From Bradyrhizobium sp. SZCCT0148 (GTDB lineage: Bacteria; Pseudomonadota; Alphaproteobacteria; Rhizobiales; Xanthobacteraceae), in NCBI RefSeq assembly GCF_018129985.1, contig NZ_JAFCKT010000002.1, positions 680,885 through 744,884 of the forward strand: DNA of 64,000 nucleotides, given 5' to 3'. Positions 50,282-60,162 of the stretch are shown piece after piece. Numbering within the stretch: position 1 is the first letter of the stretch; every line of letters starts with the position of its first letter. Both the position numbers and the translations under genes were made by a program. The notes beneath the pieces were generated by a model, which was given only the letters and a program-made list of their open reading frames with translations, had not been told where the DNA came from and searched no databases.

Positions 50282-50713
50282 ATGCCGATTGTCTGGGCCG
50301 ACGATCTCGCCGGGATCGACTGGGACGAACTGTCCGAACTCTATCGCATCGCGCCGCTGGGCAACAAGAATCCGGCCGATCTCGCGATGGTGTTCGGCAA
50401 CAGCATGTTTCGCGCCTTCGCCAATGAGGGCGGTCGCGTCGTGGGTGCGGGACGCGTCCTGGCCGACGGGCGCGACTGCGCCTACCTCTGCGATATCGCC
50501 GTGCATCCGGACTGCCAGGGACGAGGTCTTGGCCGCGACATCGTCGGGCGTCTGCTTGCGCACTGCCGCGGCCATCGCAAGATCATCCTCTACGCCGTCC
50601 CGGGCAAGGAAGGGTTTTACGAGCGCCTGGGCTTCAGGCGAATGACCACGGCCATGGCGATCTTCGAGGATCAGGCCGGCGCCTTTGGCCGCGGCTATTT
50701 GACCGCGCCTTGA
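50282..50713 (+). CDS. GNAT-family N-acetyltransferase
   Basis: This 143-residue GNAT protein has the acetyl-CoA motif DIAVHPDCQGRGLGRDIV and FYERLGFRR near the end. The ATG at 50282 follows AGGGAGGG. It is the last gene of the tetR operon. Substrate unknown. Confidence 0.87.
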   Translation: MPIVWADDLAGIDWDELSELYRIAPLGNKNPADLAMVFGNSMFRAFANEGGRVVGAGRVLADGRDCAYLCDIAVHPDCQGRGLGRDIVGRLLAHCRGHRKIILYAVPGKEGFYERLGFRRMTTAMAIFEDQAGAFGRGYLTAP

Positions 50714-51153
50714 GCCGCGCCCCGGGGCCCGCGCCTCCCGGTGCATCCAAAAGTCCAACAACATTGCTTGGGGCGTCCCCCTCTTTCAACAGGTGGGCGG
50801 CGCTCATAGATTGACGTCGGCTTAAGGCGTGAAGGAACATTGTGCGGCCGAAATCATCAAACTTTCATGGCGCCTGCGCAGGATCGCCATGGAGATTCGG
50901 GTCAAGCCTGCCGCCGAAGGCGCCAAACCGTGCATCAGGAGCCCGTAATCCTGCCTAAAATATTGAATGCACGTGTTTTTGTTCGAATTGGCGAATTCCA
51001 CTCCGCCCCAAAACGCGCTAGTGGAGGGGCAGGGGGCATGCGCGATGCCGGAGCCGGCGGCGAGGGATCGTCGAGTGCCGTTCGTTGAGTGCCTGTGCGT
51101 CGTCTGCCTGTTCGCCGGCCACCCTGGCCGCTGAAGCGTTGTTCGAGGTCTAG
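50714..51153. other. Intergenic region, no gene seen
   Basis: These 440 bases between the GNAT gene and the LPG-synthase-like gene show no credible reading frame, no strong palindrome and no recognisable Pho box. The stretch is mixed in composition, with an AT-rich patch near 50955-51000 that may hold the promoter of the downstream genes. Confidence 0.5.
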
Positions 51154-52206
51154 ATGCTGGAAGCCATACGCAGAGCGGTGTCGTTTCTGCGCCAGAAGCA
51201 AATCCTGCATAAGCTTGGCGTTGTGATCAGCGTCGCGGTCATCGGCATCGCTTGCTATGTGCTCTATCACATGCTGCGAGGCATCGATTTCAACGAAGTC
51301 CTCGAGGCAATCAAGAGCACCGAGCCGAGCCAGATTGCGATGGCGGCGCTGTTCGTCACCGCGGGCTATTTCACCCTGACCTTCTATGACCTGTTTGCCA
51401 CGCGCGCGATCGGCCATGCCCATGTGCCCTATCGCATCAACGCGCTCGCGGCCTTCACCAGTTATTCGATCGGCCACAATGTCGGCGCATCCGTCTTTAC
51501 CGGTGGCGCGGTGCGCTATCGCATCTATTCGGCCTACGGCCTGAACGCGATCGACGTCGCCAAGATCTGCTTCCTTGCCGGCCTGACCTTCTGGCTCGGC
51601 AACGCCGCCGTGCTCGGCCTCGGCATCGCCTATCATCCGGAGGCCGCCGCCTCGATCGACCAGCTGCCGCCCTGGCTGAACCGGACGCTGGCCCTGATGA
51701 TCATCGTCGGGCTGGTCGGCTACGTGGTCTGGGTCTGGACCCAGCCGCGCGTGGTCGGCCGCGGCCCCTGGACCGTGGTACTGCCGGGCGGTCCGCTGAC
51801 CCTGCTCCAGATCGCGATCGGCATCATCGATCTCGGCTTCTGCGCGCTCGCGATGTACGTGCTGGTCCCGGACGAGCCCAATCTCGGCTTCGTCGTGGTC
51901 GCGGTGATCTTCGTCTCTGCCACCCTGCTCGGGTTCGCCAGCCACTCGCCAGGCGGGCTCGGGGTGTTCGACGCCGCCATGCTGGTCGGCCTCTGGCAGA
52001 TGGACCGCGAGGAGCTGCTGGGCGGCATGCTGCTGTTCCGCGTCCTCTATTATCTCTCGCCCTTCGTCATTTCTGTAATCTTGCTGACGTTTCGCGAAGT
52101 TATCATCGGCGCACGATCGAAGCGCCTGCAGCAGGCGGCGCTCAAACTCGACCCCGGCCCGGCGCCTAAAGCCGCTTATGTGAGAGAACGCAGCGACAAG
52201 TCCTAG
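51154..52206 (+). CDS. Lysylphosphatidylglycerol synthase-like membrane protein (UPF0104)
   Basis: This 350-residue polytopic protein has about eight membrane segments and the family motif FTSYSIGHNVGASVFTGGAV followed by RYRIYSAYG. It matches the transmembrane part of MprF-type proteins but lacks the catalytic aminoacyl-transfer domain, so it may flip or transport a lipid. It ends 30 bases before phoR in the same direction, which raises the idea of phosphate-linked lipid remodelling. Confidence 0.82.
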   Translation: MLEAIRRAVSFLRQKQILHKLGVVISVAVIGIACYVLYHMLRGIDFNEVLEAIKSTEPSQIAMAALFVTAGYFTLTFYDLFATRAIGHAHVPYRINALAAFTSYSIGHNVGASVFTGGAVRYRIYSAYGLNAIDVAKICFLAGLTFWLGNAAVLGLGIAYHPEAAASIDQLPPWLNRTLALMIIVGLVGYVVWVWTQPRVVGRGPWTVVLPGGPLTLLQIAIGIIDLGFCALAMYVLVPDEPNLGFVVVAVIFVSATLLGFASHSPGGLGVFDAAMLVGLWQMDREELLGGMLLFRVLYYLSPFVISVILLTFREVIIGARSKRLQQAALKLDPGPAPKAAYVRERSDKS

Positions 52207-52235
52207 GACGGGTCCTCCAGGAGAAGTCCGCCCCG

Positions 52236-53534
52236 ATGGCGATCGACGCCCCATCTTCTCCCTCCACGCAGCCTTGGTCCGACCGGCTGCGGCATTCGAC
52301 CGTGATCCTGATCGCCGCGGCGCTGGCGCTGTCCGTCGTGGTCTCGCTCAGCGAATTGTCGGCGTTTCACGCCGCGATCGTGTTCCTCTGCATCGCCGCT
52401 GCGGCCTTGATCCCGTGGCGGCTGCACGATCCCGCCGCGTCCCGCGACGAGGTCAGGCGCATCAACCCGGTCGAGAGCGCGGCGGTAGCCGCGGTCGTCG
52501 CCGGCATGCCGGATCCGGCAGTGCTGCTCGACCGCGCCGGCCGCGTCATCCACCTCAACGCCGCCGCCGCCCAGCTCGCGCCGGCGCTACGCCGGAACGA
52601 GCTCGCCCAGTTCGCGCTGCGCTCACCGGAGATCATCACGGCGTTGCGCGAAGCGATCGCGACCACCGAGGCCCGGCGCGCGACCTATCTCGACCACGTC
52701 CCGGTCGATCGCTGGATGGAGCTGATCATCACGCCGGTGCCGGTGCCGACCAGCTTCGGCGGCGCCGACAAATGCATGCTGATGACCTTCCACGACCAGA
52801 CGCCGCTGCGCCGGGTCGAGGAGATGCGCGCCGACTTCGTCGCCAATGCCAGCCACGAGCTGCGCACGCCGCTGGCTGCCCTGTCGGGCTTCATCGACAC
52901 GCTGCAGGGCCAGGCCAAGGACGATCCCAAGGCGCGCGAGCGCTTTCTCGGCATCATGCACAACCAGGCCACCCGCATGGCGCGCCTGATCGACGACCTG
53001 TTGTCGCTGTCGCGGGTCGAACTGTCGGCCCATGTCAGGCCCGACACCCTGGTCGACCTGCTGCCGATCATCCGCCAGGTCGCCGACGGGCTCGAGCCGT
53101 TGGCGCGCGAGCGCCAGGTGGAGGTCGAGATCCAGTTGCCGGAGGGGCCGGTGATGATCGCGGGCGACCGCGAAGAACTGCTCCGCCTGTTCGAGAATCT
53201 GATCGAGAACGCGCTCAAATACGGCGCCTCCGGCGGACGTGTGATGGTGTCGCTCACATCTGGCGCGGCCACTGATGGAACTCAGGAAGTCCGGATCACG
53301 GTGCGGGATTTCGGCCCCGGTATCGCGCCCGAGCACCTGCCACGGCTGACAGAGCGGTTCTACCGGGTGGACGTCGGCGACAGCCGCTCGCAAGGCGGCA
53401 CCGGGCTCGGATTATCTCTGGTGAAACATATTCTTAACCGCCATCGCGGCCGGCTTTTGATCGAGAGCGTGCCCAAACAGGGCGCCACCTTCACCGCCTG
53501 TTTTCCCCAGGTCAAGACTCCGGCGGCGGCCTGA
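52236..53534 (+). CDS. phoR: Phosphate-regulon sensor histidine kinase PhoR
   Basis: This 432-residue kinase has two N-terminal membrane helices (about 21-62), a PAS domain (about 85-190), a HisKA domain with H207 in NASHELRTPLAAL, and an ATPase domain with the N-box LIENALKYGA and GGTGLGLSLVKHI. It would phosphorylate PhoB when phosphate is low, held in check by the Pst system and PhoU. Its gene directly precedes pstS, and phoB ends the cluster. Confidence 0.92.
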   Translation: MAIDAPSSPSTQPWSDRLRHSTVILIAAALALSVVVSLSELSAFHAAIVFLCIAAAALIPWRLHDPAASRDEVRRINPVESAAVAAVVAGMPDPAVLLDRAGRVIHLNAAAAQLAPALRRNELAQFALRSPEIITALREAIATTEARRATYLDHVPVDRWMELIITPVPVPTSFGGADKCMLMTFHDQTPLRRVEEMRADFVANASHELRTPLAALSGFIDTLQGQAKDDPKARERFLGIMHNQATRMARLIDDLLSLSRVELSAHVRPDTLVDLLPIIRQVADGLEPLARERQVEVEIQLPEGPVMIAGDREELLRLFENLIENALKYGASGGRVMVSLTSGAATDGTQEVRITVRDFGPGIAPEHLPRLTERFYRVDVGDSRSQGGTGLGLSLVKHILNRHRGRLLIESVPKQGATFTACFPQVKTPAAA

Positions 53535-53537
53535 AAT

Positions 53538-53559
53538 TCAAGCGATTTCAATCGCTTGA
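53538..53559 (+). terminator. Hairpin between phoR and pstS
   Basis: TCAAGCGAT and ATCGCTTGA form a perfect 9-base stem with a TTCA loop, starting 4 bases after the phoR stop. There is no T tract, so it may only partly stop or process the phoR message just before the Pho-box promoter. Confidence 0.5.
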
Positions 53560-53561
53560 GA

Positions 53562-53579
53562 GTGTCATCCGACTGTCAC
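53562..53579 (+). promoter_or_regulatory. Pho box before pstS
   Basis: GTGTCAT (53562-53568) and CTGTCAC (53573-53579) are separated by CCGA, matching the CTGTCAT-N4-CTGTCAT direct-repeat pattern of PhoB sites. It is 100 bases before the pstS start, so PhoB should activate pstSCAB-phoU-phoB. Confidence 0.8.
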
Positions 53580-53678
53580 GAAACCTTCGTAAAAGCACAG
53601 CCGACCGCTCCTAAAGGGGCGGCGTGGGGAGCGCGATCGGGCGCGGATGGCGCTTCGCTCCCCTGCATGGAGACCAGC

Positions 53679-54692
53679 ATGAATTTCCTCAAAACGATCG
53701 TCGCGGCCGGCATGGTTGCCGCTTCGACGACAGCGGCCTTTGCTGCCGACATCACCGGTGCCGGTGCGACCTTCCCCTTCCCGATCTATTCGAAGTGGGC
53801 TGACGCCTACAAGAAGGAGACCGGCAACGGTCTGAACTACCAGTCGATCGGTTCCGGCGGCGGCATCAAGCAGATCCAGGCCAAGACCGTAACCTTCGGC
53901 GCGACCGACATGCCGCTCAAGGCCGAGCAGCTCGAGAAGGACGGCCTCGTCCAGTGGCCGATGGTGATGGGCGCCATCGTTCCCGTGGTCAACCTCGAGG
54001 GCGTGAAGCCCGGCGAGATGGTGTTCGACGGCGAAACGCTGGCCAACGTCTATCTCGGCAAGATCACCAAGTGGGACGATCCGGCCATCAAGAAGCTCAA
54101 TCCGAACGTCAAGCTGCCGTCGGATGCGATCACCGTGGTCCGCCGTTCGGACGGGTCGGGCACCACTTTCAACTTCACCAACTACCTGTCCAAGGCCAGC
54201 GCGGACTGGAAGAGCAAGGTCGGTGAGGGCACCGCGGTCGAGTGGCCGGTCGGCGTCGGCGCCAAGGGCAACGAAGGCGTGTCGGGCAACATCGGCCAGA
54301 CCAAGAACTCGATCGGCTACGTCGAGTATGCCTATGCCAAGCAGAACAAGCTGACCTACACCGGTCTCGTCAACAAGGCCGGCAAGCCGGTGCAGCCGAC
54401 CGTCGAAGCTTTCCAGGCGGCCGCCTCCAATGCCGACTGGGCCAAGGCGCCCGGCTACTACGTCATCCTGACCGACCAGCCCGGCGAGAAGTCCTGGCCG
54501 ATCACGGCGGCGACCTTCATCCTCATGCACAAGGATGCCACCGACAAGGCGGCCTCGCAGGAAGCCATCAAGTTCTTCCGCTGGGCCTTCACGAAGGGCG
54601 ACAAGGCGGCCGAGGAGCTCGACTACATCCCGATGCCGGACACCGTCGTCCAGCAGATCGAGAAGACCTGGGCTGCCGATATCAAGAGCTGA
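53679..54692 (+). CDS. pstS: Phosphate-binding protein PstS
   Basis: This 337-residue periplasmic protein has a signal peptide ending AAFAAD near residue 21 and the phosphate-binding segments [25 protein letters not shown] and [12 protein letters not shown]. It captures phosphate for PstCAB. The ATG at 53679 starts MNFLKT; an ATG at 53667 is an alternative four codons upstream. A repeat lies between it and pstC. Confidence 0.94.
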   Translation: MNFLKTIVAAGMVAASTTAAFAADITGAGATFPFPIYSKWADAYKKETGNGLNYQSIGSGGGIKQIQAKTVTFGATDMPLKAEQLEKDGLVQWPMVMGAIVPVVNLEGVKPGEMVFDGETLANVYLGKITKWDDPAIKKLNPNVKLPSDAITVVRRSDGSGTTFNFTNYLSKASADWKSKVGEGTAVEWPVGVGAKGNEGVSGNIGQTKNSIGYVEYAYAKQNKLTYTGLVNKAGKPVQPTVEAFQAAASNADWAKAPGYYVILTDQPGEKSWPITAATFILMHKDATDKAASQEAIKFFRWAFTKGDKAAEELDYIPMPDTVVQQIEKTWAADIKS

Positions 54693-54703
54693 GCGCTCTC
54701 CCC

Positions 54704-54830
54704 TCATGTCCCGGACGCGGTGCGGCCCTGGCGATGCGAAGCATCGTCCAGCGTGCTGCTCCGCAGAGCCGGGACCTACAAGCACCGGGCCCCGGATCAG
54801 CGCCGCACCGCGACGCATCCGGGGCACGAG
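54704..54830. repeat. Palindromic repeat between pstS and pstC
   Basis: CATGTCCCGGACGCGGTGCGG pairs in part with CCGCACCGCGACGCATCCGGGGCACG; GGCGATGCGAAGCATCG forms an inner hairpin. Its position after pstS suits a role in keeping PstS in excess over the membrane subunits by protecting the pstS message. Confidence 0.72.
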
Positions 54831-54867
54831 ACCAGCAAAGCGTATATAACGGGTACAGGGGATCGGC

Positions 54868-55866
54868 GTGGCAGAAATGGCCGTTCAGAGCGATATCATC
54901 GACGACGTCGGGCCGTATGACCGCGCCAAGGCCTTGGGTGCGTTCAAGCTAGGCGACGTCACCTTCTACTGGATCACGCGACTGTCCGCGATCTCGGTGC
55001 TGCTGATCCTCGGCGGCATCATCATCTCGCTGATTGTCGGCGCATACCCGGCGATAAGGGAGTTCGGCTTCTCCTTCCTGTGGACGCAGCGCTGGGCGCC
55101 GTCGGCCGATCCGCCGGTGCTCGGTGCGCTCGGTCCGATGTACGGCACGCTCGTCACCTCCTTCATTGCGATGCTGATCGCCATTCCGGTCGGTCTCGGC
55201 ATTGCGATCTTCCTCACCGAGCTCTGCCCGCAATGGCTGCGTCGCCCGATCGGCATGGCGATCGAGCTGCTCGCCGGCATTCCCTCGATCATCTACGGCA
55301 TGTGGGGCTTCTTCGTGCTGGGCCCGTTCCTGGCCAACAGCTTCCAGCCCTTCATGATCAAGATCTTCGACGGCGTCCCGGTGCTGGGCGCGATCTTCGC
55401 GGGTCCGCCGTCCTATCTCAGCACGTTCAACGCCGCGCTGATCCTCGCCATCATGGTGCTGCCCTTCATCACCTCGATCTCGGTCGACGTGTTCAAGACC
55501 GTGCCGCCGGTGCTGAAGGAGGCCGCCTACGGCGTCGGCTGCACCACCTGGGAGGTCGTCCGCAGCGTGGTGATCCCCTACACCCGCGTCGGCATCATCG
55601 GCGGCATCATGCTGGCGCTGGGCCGCGCGCTTGGCGAGACCATGGCGGTGACCTTCATCATCGGCAACTCGTTCCGCATCTCCTCATCGATCTTCGCGCC
55701 GGGCACCACGATCTCGGCGGCGATCGCATCCGAGTTCGCCGAGAGCGACGGCCTGCACCAGTCCGGCCTGATCCTGCTCGGTCTTTTGCTGTTCGTGCTG
55801 ACGTTCTTCGTGCTGGCCGCCGCGCGGCTGATGCTGATGCGGCTGGACAAGAAGGCGGGGAAGTAA
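54868..55866 (+). CDS. pstC: Phosphate ABC transporter permease PstC
   Basis: This 332-residue permease has six to seven membrane segments and the EAA loop-type [40 protein letters not shown] is typical of PstC. It starts at GTG (54868) behind GGGG; an ATG three codons later is possible. It pairs with PstA. Confidence 0.93.
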   Translation: MAEMAVQSDIIDDVGPYDRAKALGAFKLGDVTFYWITRLSAISVLLILGGIIISLIVGAYPAIREFGFSFLWTQRWAPSADPPVLGALGPMYGTLVTSFIAMLIAIPVGLGIAIFLTELCPQWLRRPIGMAIELLAGIPSIIYGMWGFFVLGPFLANSFQPFMIKIFDGVPVLGAIFAGPPSYLSTFNAALILAIMVLPFITSISVDVFKTVPPVLKEAAYGVGCTTWEVVRSVVIPYTRVGIIGGIMLALGRALGETMAVTFIIGNSFRISSSIFAPGTTISAAIASEFAESDGLHQSGLILLGLLLFVLTFFVLAAARLMLMRLDKKAGK

Positions 55867-55870
55867 GGTC

Positions 55871-56722
55871 ATGGCCCTCAATCCGATCTATTCGCGTCGT
55901 CGCCGCACGGACATCATCATCCGCGGGCTCTGCTTCGCTGCGGCCGCCTTCGGCGTCACCTGGCTCGCGCTGATCCTGATCACGCTGCTCTTCAACGGCC
56001 TGGCCGGCCTTAATCTCGAGCTCTTCGTCGCGGATACGCCGCCTCCGGGCTCGACCGAAGGCGGCCTGCGCAACGCGATCGTCGGCTCGATCATCATGAC
56101 GGTGATCGGCGTCGGCATCGGCGCGCCGCTCGGCCTGTTCGCCGGCACCTACCTCGCCGAATACGGCCGCAACGACCGCCTGACCTCGGTGATCCGCTTC
56201 ATCAACGACATCCTGCTCTCGGCGCCCTCGATCATCATCGGCCTCTTCATCTACGGCGCGGTAGTGGTGCCGATGAGTGGCTTCTCCGCGATCGCAGGCA
56301 GCCTGGCGCTCGCCGTCATCGTGATCCCGGTCGTGCTGCGCACCACCGAGGACATGCTGCTGCTGGTGCCTAATCCGCTGCGCGAGGCGGCCTCGGCACT
56401 GGGCCTGCCGCGCTCGCTGGTGATCAAGCGTATCGCCTATCGTGCGGCCCGGTCGGGCCTCATCACCGGCGTGCTGCTTGCCACCGCCCGAGTCGCCGGC
56501 GAGACCGCGCCGTTGCTCTTCACCGCGCTGTCCAACCAGTTCTTCAGCCTCGGCCTGAACAAGACGATGGCCAACCTGCCGGTGACCATCAACAACTTCG
56601 TGCAGAGCCCCTACGCCTACTGGAAGCAGTTGGCGTGGAGCGGCGCCCTGCTCATCACCCTGACCGTGCTTGCCCTGAACATTGGCGCGCGCATCCTTGG
56701 CGCCGAGAGGACCGCAAAATGA
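55871..56722 (+). CDS. pstA: Phosphate ABC transporter permease PstA
   Basis: This 283-residue permease has [18 protein letters not shown] and the EAA loop [20 protein letters not shown]. It starts 4 bases after pstC, and its stop overlaps pstB (ATGA). It forms the transmembrane pore with PstC. Confidence 0.93.
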   Translation: MALNPIYSRRRRTDIIIRGLCFAAAAFGVTWLALILITLLFNGLAGLNLELFVADTPPPGSTEGGLRNAIVGSIIMTVIGVGIGAPLGLFAGTYLAEYGRNDRLTSVIRFINDILLSAPSIIIGLFIYGAVVVPMSGFSAIAGSLALAVIVIPVVLRTTEDMLLLVPNPLREAASALGLPRSLVIKRIAYRAARSGLITGVLLATARVAGETAPLLFTALSNQFFSLGLNKTMANLPVTINNFVQSPYAYWKQLAWSGALLITLTVLALNIGARILGAERTAK

Positions 56723-57540
56723 GTGATCTTTCCGTATCGATGAGCGCGTCCGGTGGCCTTCCGCAGGCGCCGGTGCTCCCTGAGGCGCCCGCCAAGGTGA
56801 CGGTGCGCAACCTCAACTTCTATTACGGTGAGCACCACGCGCTGAAGAACATCAACCTGACGCTCGGCGCCAACCGCGTCACGGCGTTCATCGGCCCGTC
56901 GGGCTGCGGCAAGTCGACCCTGCTGCGCATCTTCAACCGGATGTACGACCTCTATCCGGGCCAGCGCGCCACCGGCCAGCTGATGCTGGACCAGACCAAC
57001 ATCCTCGACCCCAAGCTCGACCTCAACCTGCTGCGCGCCCGGGTCGGCATGGTGTTCCAGAAGCCGACGCCGTTCCCGATGACGATCTACGAGAACATCG
57101 CTTTCGGCATCCGCCTCTACGAGAAGATCTCGAAGTCCGAGATGGACGACCGCGTCGAGAAGGCGCTGCGCGGCGGCGCCCTCTGGAACGAGGTCAAGGA
57201 CAAGCTCAATGCCTCCGGCCTGTCGCTCTCCGGCGGCCAGCAGCAGCGCCTGTGCATCGCCCGCACCGTTGCGGTGCGCCCGGAAGTCATCCTGTTCGAC
57301 GAGCCCTGCTCGGCGCTCGACCCGATCTCGACCGCCAAGGTCGAGGAGCTGATCCAGGAACTGTCCGAGAACTACACGATCGCGATCGTCACCCACAACA
57401 TGCAGCAGGCGGCGCGCGTCTCCGACAAGACCGCCTTCATGTATCTCGGCGAGCTGATCGAGTTCGACGACACCAGCAAGATCTTCACGTCGCCGACCGA
57501 CCGGCGCACGCAGGACTACATCACCGGCCGGTTCGGCTGA
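56719..57540 (+). CDS. pstB: Phosphate ABC transporter ATPase PstB
   Basis: This 273-residue ATPase has Walker [10 protein letters not shown], signature [15 protein letters not shown] and Walker [34 protein letters not shown] is typical of PstB. The ATG at 56719 overlaps pstA. Confidence 0.95.
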   Translation: MSDLSVSMSASGGLPQAPVLPEAPAKVTVRNLNFYYGEHHALKNINLTLGANRVTAFIGPSGCGKSTLLRIFNRMYDLYPGQRATGQLMLDQTNILDPKLDLNLLRARVGMVFQKPTPFPMTIYENIAFGIRLYEKISKSEMDDRVEKALRGGALWNEVKDKLNASGLSLSGGQQQRLCIARTVAVRPEVILFDEPCSALDPISTAKVEELIQELSENYTIAIVTHNMQQAARVSDKTAFMYLGELIEFDDTSKIFTSPTDRRTQDYITGRFG

Positions 57541-57551
57541 GGAGACGCGAC

Positions 57552-58268
57552 ATGGGTACCGAACATACCGCAAAGGCCTTCGACACCGACCTCCAGGAGC
57601 TCACGCGCCTGGTCGCCGAGATGGGCGGCATTGCCGAGCGCATGATCGTCGATTCCGTCGATGCGCTGATCCGCCGCGACGTCGCGCTCGGCCAGCGCGT
57701 CGTCGCCATCGACGCCGATCTCGACGCGCTGCAGAAGCGCATCGAGGAACGCGCGGTGCTCACCATCGCCCGCCGGCAGCCGATGGCGGTGGATCTGCGC
57801 GAGATCGTCGGCGCGATGCGCGTCGCGACCGACCTCGAACGCATCGGCGACCTCGCCAAGAACATGGGCAAGCGCGTCGCCGCGCTGGAGACCGACTTCC
57901 ATCCTCTGAAACTGTTCCGCGGCCTCGAGCACATGACCGACCTCGTGCAGCAGCAGGTCAAGTCGGTGCTGGACGCCTATGCCGCGCACGATCTGCCGGC
58001 GGCGATGGCGGTGTGGAAGGGCGACGAGGAGGTCGACGCGATCTGCACATCGCTGTTCCGCGAGCTCCTCACCTACATGATGGAGGATCCGCGCAACATC
58101 TCGTTCTGCATCCACCTGATGTTCTGCGCCAAGAACATCGAGCGGATCGGCGACCACGCCACCAACATCGCCGAGACCGTGTTCTACATGATCGAGGGCC
58201 AGGCGATTACCGACAAGCGGCCGAAGGGCGACATGACCACCTTCGCCACGACGATCCCGAACAGCTGA
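57552..58268 (+). CDS. phoU: Phosphate signalling protein PhoU
   Basis: This 238-residue all-helical protein has two PhoU repeats, each with a metal-binding E/DxxxD pattern (RVATDLERIGDLAKNMGKR and CAKNIERIGDHATNIAE). It couples the Pst transporter to PhoR and keeps the regulon off in high phosphate. It starts 11 bases after pstB. Confidence 0.95.
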   Translation: MGTEHTAKAFDTDLQELTRLVAEMGGIAERMIVDSVDALIRRDVALGQRVVAIDADLDALQKRIEERAVLTIARRQPMAVDLREIVGAMRVATDLERIGDLAKNMGKRVAALETDFHPLKLFRGLEHMTDLVQQQVKSVLDAYAAHDLPAAMAVWKGDEEVDAICTSLFRELLTYMMEDPRNISFCIHLMFCAKNIERIGDHATNIAETVFYMIEGQAITDKRPKGDMTTFATTIPNS

Positions 58269-58290
58269 AGACTTAAGGAGCGACGACACC

Positions 58291-58998
58291 ATGGGCGCAC
58301 GCATTATGGTGGTTGAGGACGAGGAAGCTCTCACCGAGCTGCTTCGCTACAACCTCGAAGGCGACGGCTATGACGTCGAGACGGTCATGCGCGGCGACGA
58401 CGCCGACACCCGCCTCAAGGAGCACATCCCCGATTTGATCGTGCTCGACTGGATGCTGCCGGGCCTGTCGGGCATCGAGCTGTGCAGGCGCCTGCGCACC
58501 CGGCCCGACACCAAGCAGCTGCCGATCATCATGCTCACCGCGCGCGGCGAGGAGAGCGAGCGGGTGCGGGGGCTTGCGACCGGCGCCGACGACTACATCG
58601 TCAAGCCGTTCTCGGTGCCGGAGCTCCTGGCGCGCGTGAAGGGCCTGCTGCGGCGCGCCAGTCCCGAGCGGCTCGCCACCGTGCTGGCCTATGGCGACAT
58701 CGAGCTCGACCGCGACAAGCGCCGCGTGGCGCGCTCGGGCCGGCCGATCGATCTCGGCCCGACCGAATATCGCCTGCTGGAGTTCTTCCTGGAGCATCCC
58801 GGCCGCGTGTTCTCGCGCGAGCAGCTGCTCGATAGCGTCTGGGGTCGCGACATCTACATCGACGAGCGCACCGTCGACGTTCATATCGGCCGCCTGCGCA
58901 AGCTGCTCAATCTCGGCCGGGAGCAGGACCCGATACGTACCGTCCGCGGCGCCGGCTACGCGCTGGACGATCGCTTCGCGAAAGCGGAGCAGGCGTAA
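58291..58998 (+). CDS. phoB: Phosphate regulon response regulator PhoB
   Basis: This 235-residue OmpR-family regulator has its receiver domain at residues 1-120 with the phosphorylated D53 in VLDWMLPG and a switch lysine in YIVKPFS. The winged helix is at about 135-230 (EHPGRVFSREQLLDSVWG and DERTVDVHIGRLRKLL). It activates genes through Pho boxes such as 53562-53579. AAGGAG precedes its ATG. Confidence 0.95.
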   Translation: MGARIMVVEDEEALTELLRYNLEGDGYDVETVMRGDDADTRLKEHIPDLIVLDWMLPGLSGIELCRRLRTRPDTKQLPIIMLTARGEESERVRGLATGADDYIVKPFSVPELLARVKGLLRRASPERLATVLAYGDIELDRDKRRVARSGRPIDLGPTEYRLLEFFLEHPGRVFSREQLLDSVWGRDIYIDERTVDVHIGRLRKLLNLGREQDPIRTVRGAGYALDDRFAKAEQA

Positions 58999-59045
58999 GG
59001 TTAGGCGAGTTGTCGGCTTGGCGAGCCGCGGCCACAATCTCGCCT

Positions 59046-59203
59046 GTCGTCCCGGGGCGCGCGCAACGCGAGCCCGGGATCTCCGCGCCAGCGCTTGCGC
59101 TGGTCGCGATAACCACAGGACGTGGTTCGGCGAAGACTCGGAGTGACCATCTCGCGCAATAGCTGCGCCCTGTGGTTTGGATCCCCGCCTTTGCGGGGAT
59201 GGC
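59046..59203. repeat. Composite palindromic repeat, ATAACCACAGGACGT family, copy A
   Basis: The element begins GTCGTCCCGGGGCGCGCGCA with a CCGGGGCGC/GCGAGCCCGGGA hairpin. The core has ATAACCACAGGACGTGGTTC, then GACTCGGAGT and CCTGTGGTTTGGATCCCCGC. The core is shared with the element at 62419. Confidence 0.75.
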
Positions 59204-59269
59204 ACCGAGGAGTTGAACCCGTCATCGCAACGACGGCTGAAGTTCTTGCAGTCGACTAATTCCGCGACT

Positions 59270-59782
59270 TCACCGCGGTCCCGGCTTCGCCGGTGCGCGC
59301 CGGCGGTCTGCCGCCGGCTGATAGGCTACGCGCGAGTGCTGGGCGCAGTAGGGCAGGCCGGAGAGCGCCTTGCCGCCGCAGAAGAAGAAGTCCGGGCTGG
59401 AGGGATCGCCGACCGGCCAATGGCAGGTCGCCTCGTTCAGTTCGAGCAGCGACAGCCGCTGGCTCATCGGCACCACGTTGTCGTAGGTGACGGGTTCTGC
59501 CTCGACCTCGACCTCGAAGGCCTGGGCCAGCGCGGTGTTGCCGCGCGCGACGGGGCGGCTCACCCGCATCATGTGCTGCGCAGGACGCGCCTTGCGCGGC
59601 CGGGGCGCGGCCGAGGACGGGCTCTTGGCGCGGCCGGACAGACCGAGCCTGTGCACTTTGCCGATCACGGCATTGCGGGTCACATTGCCGAGCTCAGCTG
59701 CGATCTGGCTGGCCGAAAGTCCGGCCTCCCAGAGCTTTTTCAGCTGCTCGACGCGATCATCGGACCAGGTCAAAACCGTCAT
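59270..59782 (-). CDS. gcrA: GcrA cell-cycle regulator
   Basis: This 170-residue protein has its N-terminal segment MTVLTWSDDRVEQLKKLWEA and VTRNAVIGKVHRLGLSGR, the conserved GcrA DNA-binding domain, and its C-terminal part CHWPVGDPSSPDFFFCGGK with GLPYCAQHSRVAY, a conserved zinc-like cysteine/histidine cluster that contacts sigma-70. GcrA activates S-phase promoters through methylated GANTC sites. Such sites cluster just upstream of this gene. Confidence 0.94.
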   Translation of the reverse strand: MTVLTWSDDRVEQLKKLWEAGLSASQIAAELGNVTRNAVIGKVHRLGLSGRAKSPSSAAPRPRKARPAQHMMRVSRPVARGNTALAQAFEVEVEAEPVTYDNVVPMSQRLSLLELNEATCHWPVGDPSSPDFFFCGGKALSGLPYCAQHSRVAYQPAADRRRAPAKPGPR

Positions 59783-60102
59783 TGCACCCTTTCCCTCGCT
59801 GCGCGGCTGCCGTCCTGGCGCCCATGCGGCGATTGCTAAGCTTCGAAAAACCCGTGCTGCCAGAATCCCTTAAGGCTCGCCGGGCGCGTAACTGACGCCC
59901 GAACGTTTACGCCGGTACATGAGGACACTTGAGATCAGAACCGCTGCACGAGATGTCGTATCTGACAATTCAAACGCTACAATATGGCGTGACTCCCGCG
60001 CAAGAGTCCGCCGACTCGCTTCCACATGTTCCGTGGTGAAAACCCGCAAAATCGGCACCGCAAGACTACGGATTCAGCGTTTCCTGGGGCTTTCCGGCGG
60101 CA

Positions 60103-60130
60103 TTGACACCCGTCTTGCCAAGCATAAGAT
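60103..60130 (+). promoter_or_regulatory. Sigma-70 type promoter of argD-argF
   Basis: TTGACA (60103-60108) and TAAGAT (60125-60130) are spaced by 16 bases. Transcription should start near 60137, giving a leader of about 100 bases before the argD ATG. Confidence 0.65.
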
Positions 60131-60137
60131 AGTCCCG

Positions 60138-60162
60138 CGTGCCGCCCTTAAAAGGCGGCACG
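60138..60162 (+). terminator. Strong hairpin at the start of the argD leader
   Basis: CGTGCCGCC and GGCGGCACG form a perfect 9-base stem with loop CTTAAAA, followed by TTTCGTTTT. It looks like an intrinsic terminator but starts at the predicted transcription start. It could be a 5' stabilising stem, an attenuator, or the terminator of an upstream transcript. Confidence 0.55.
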
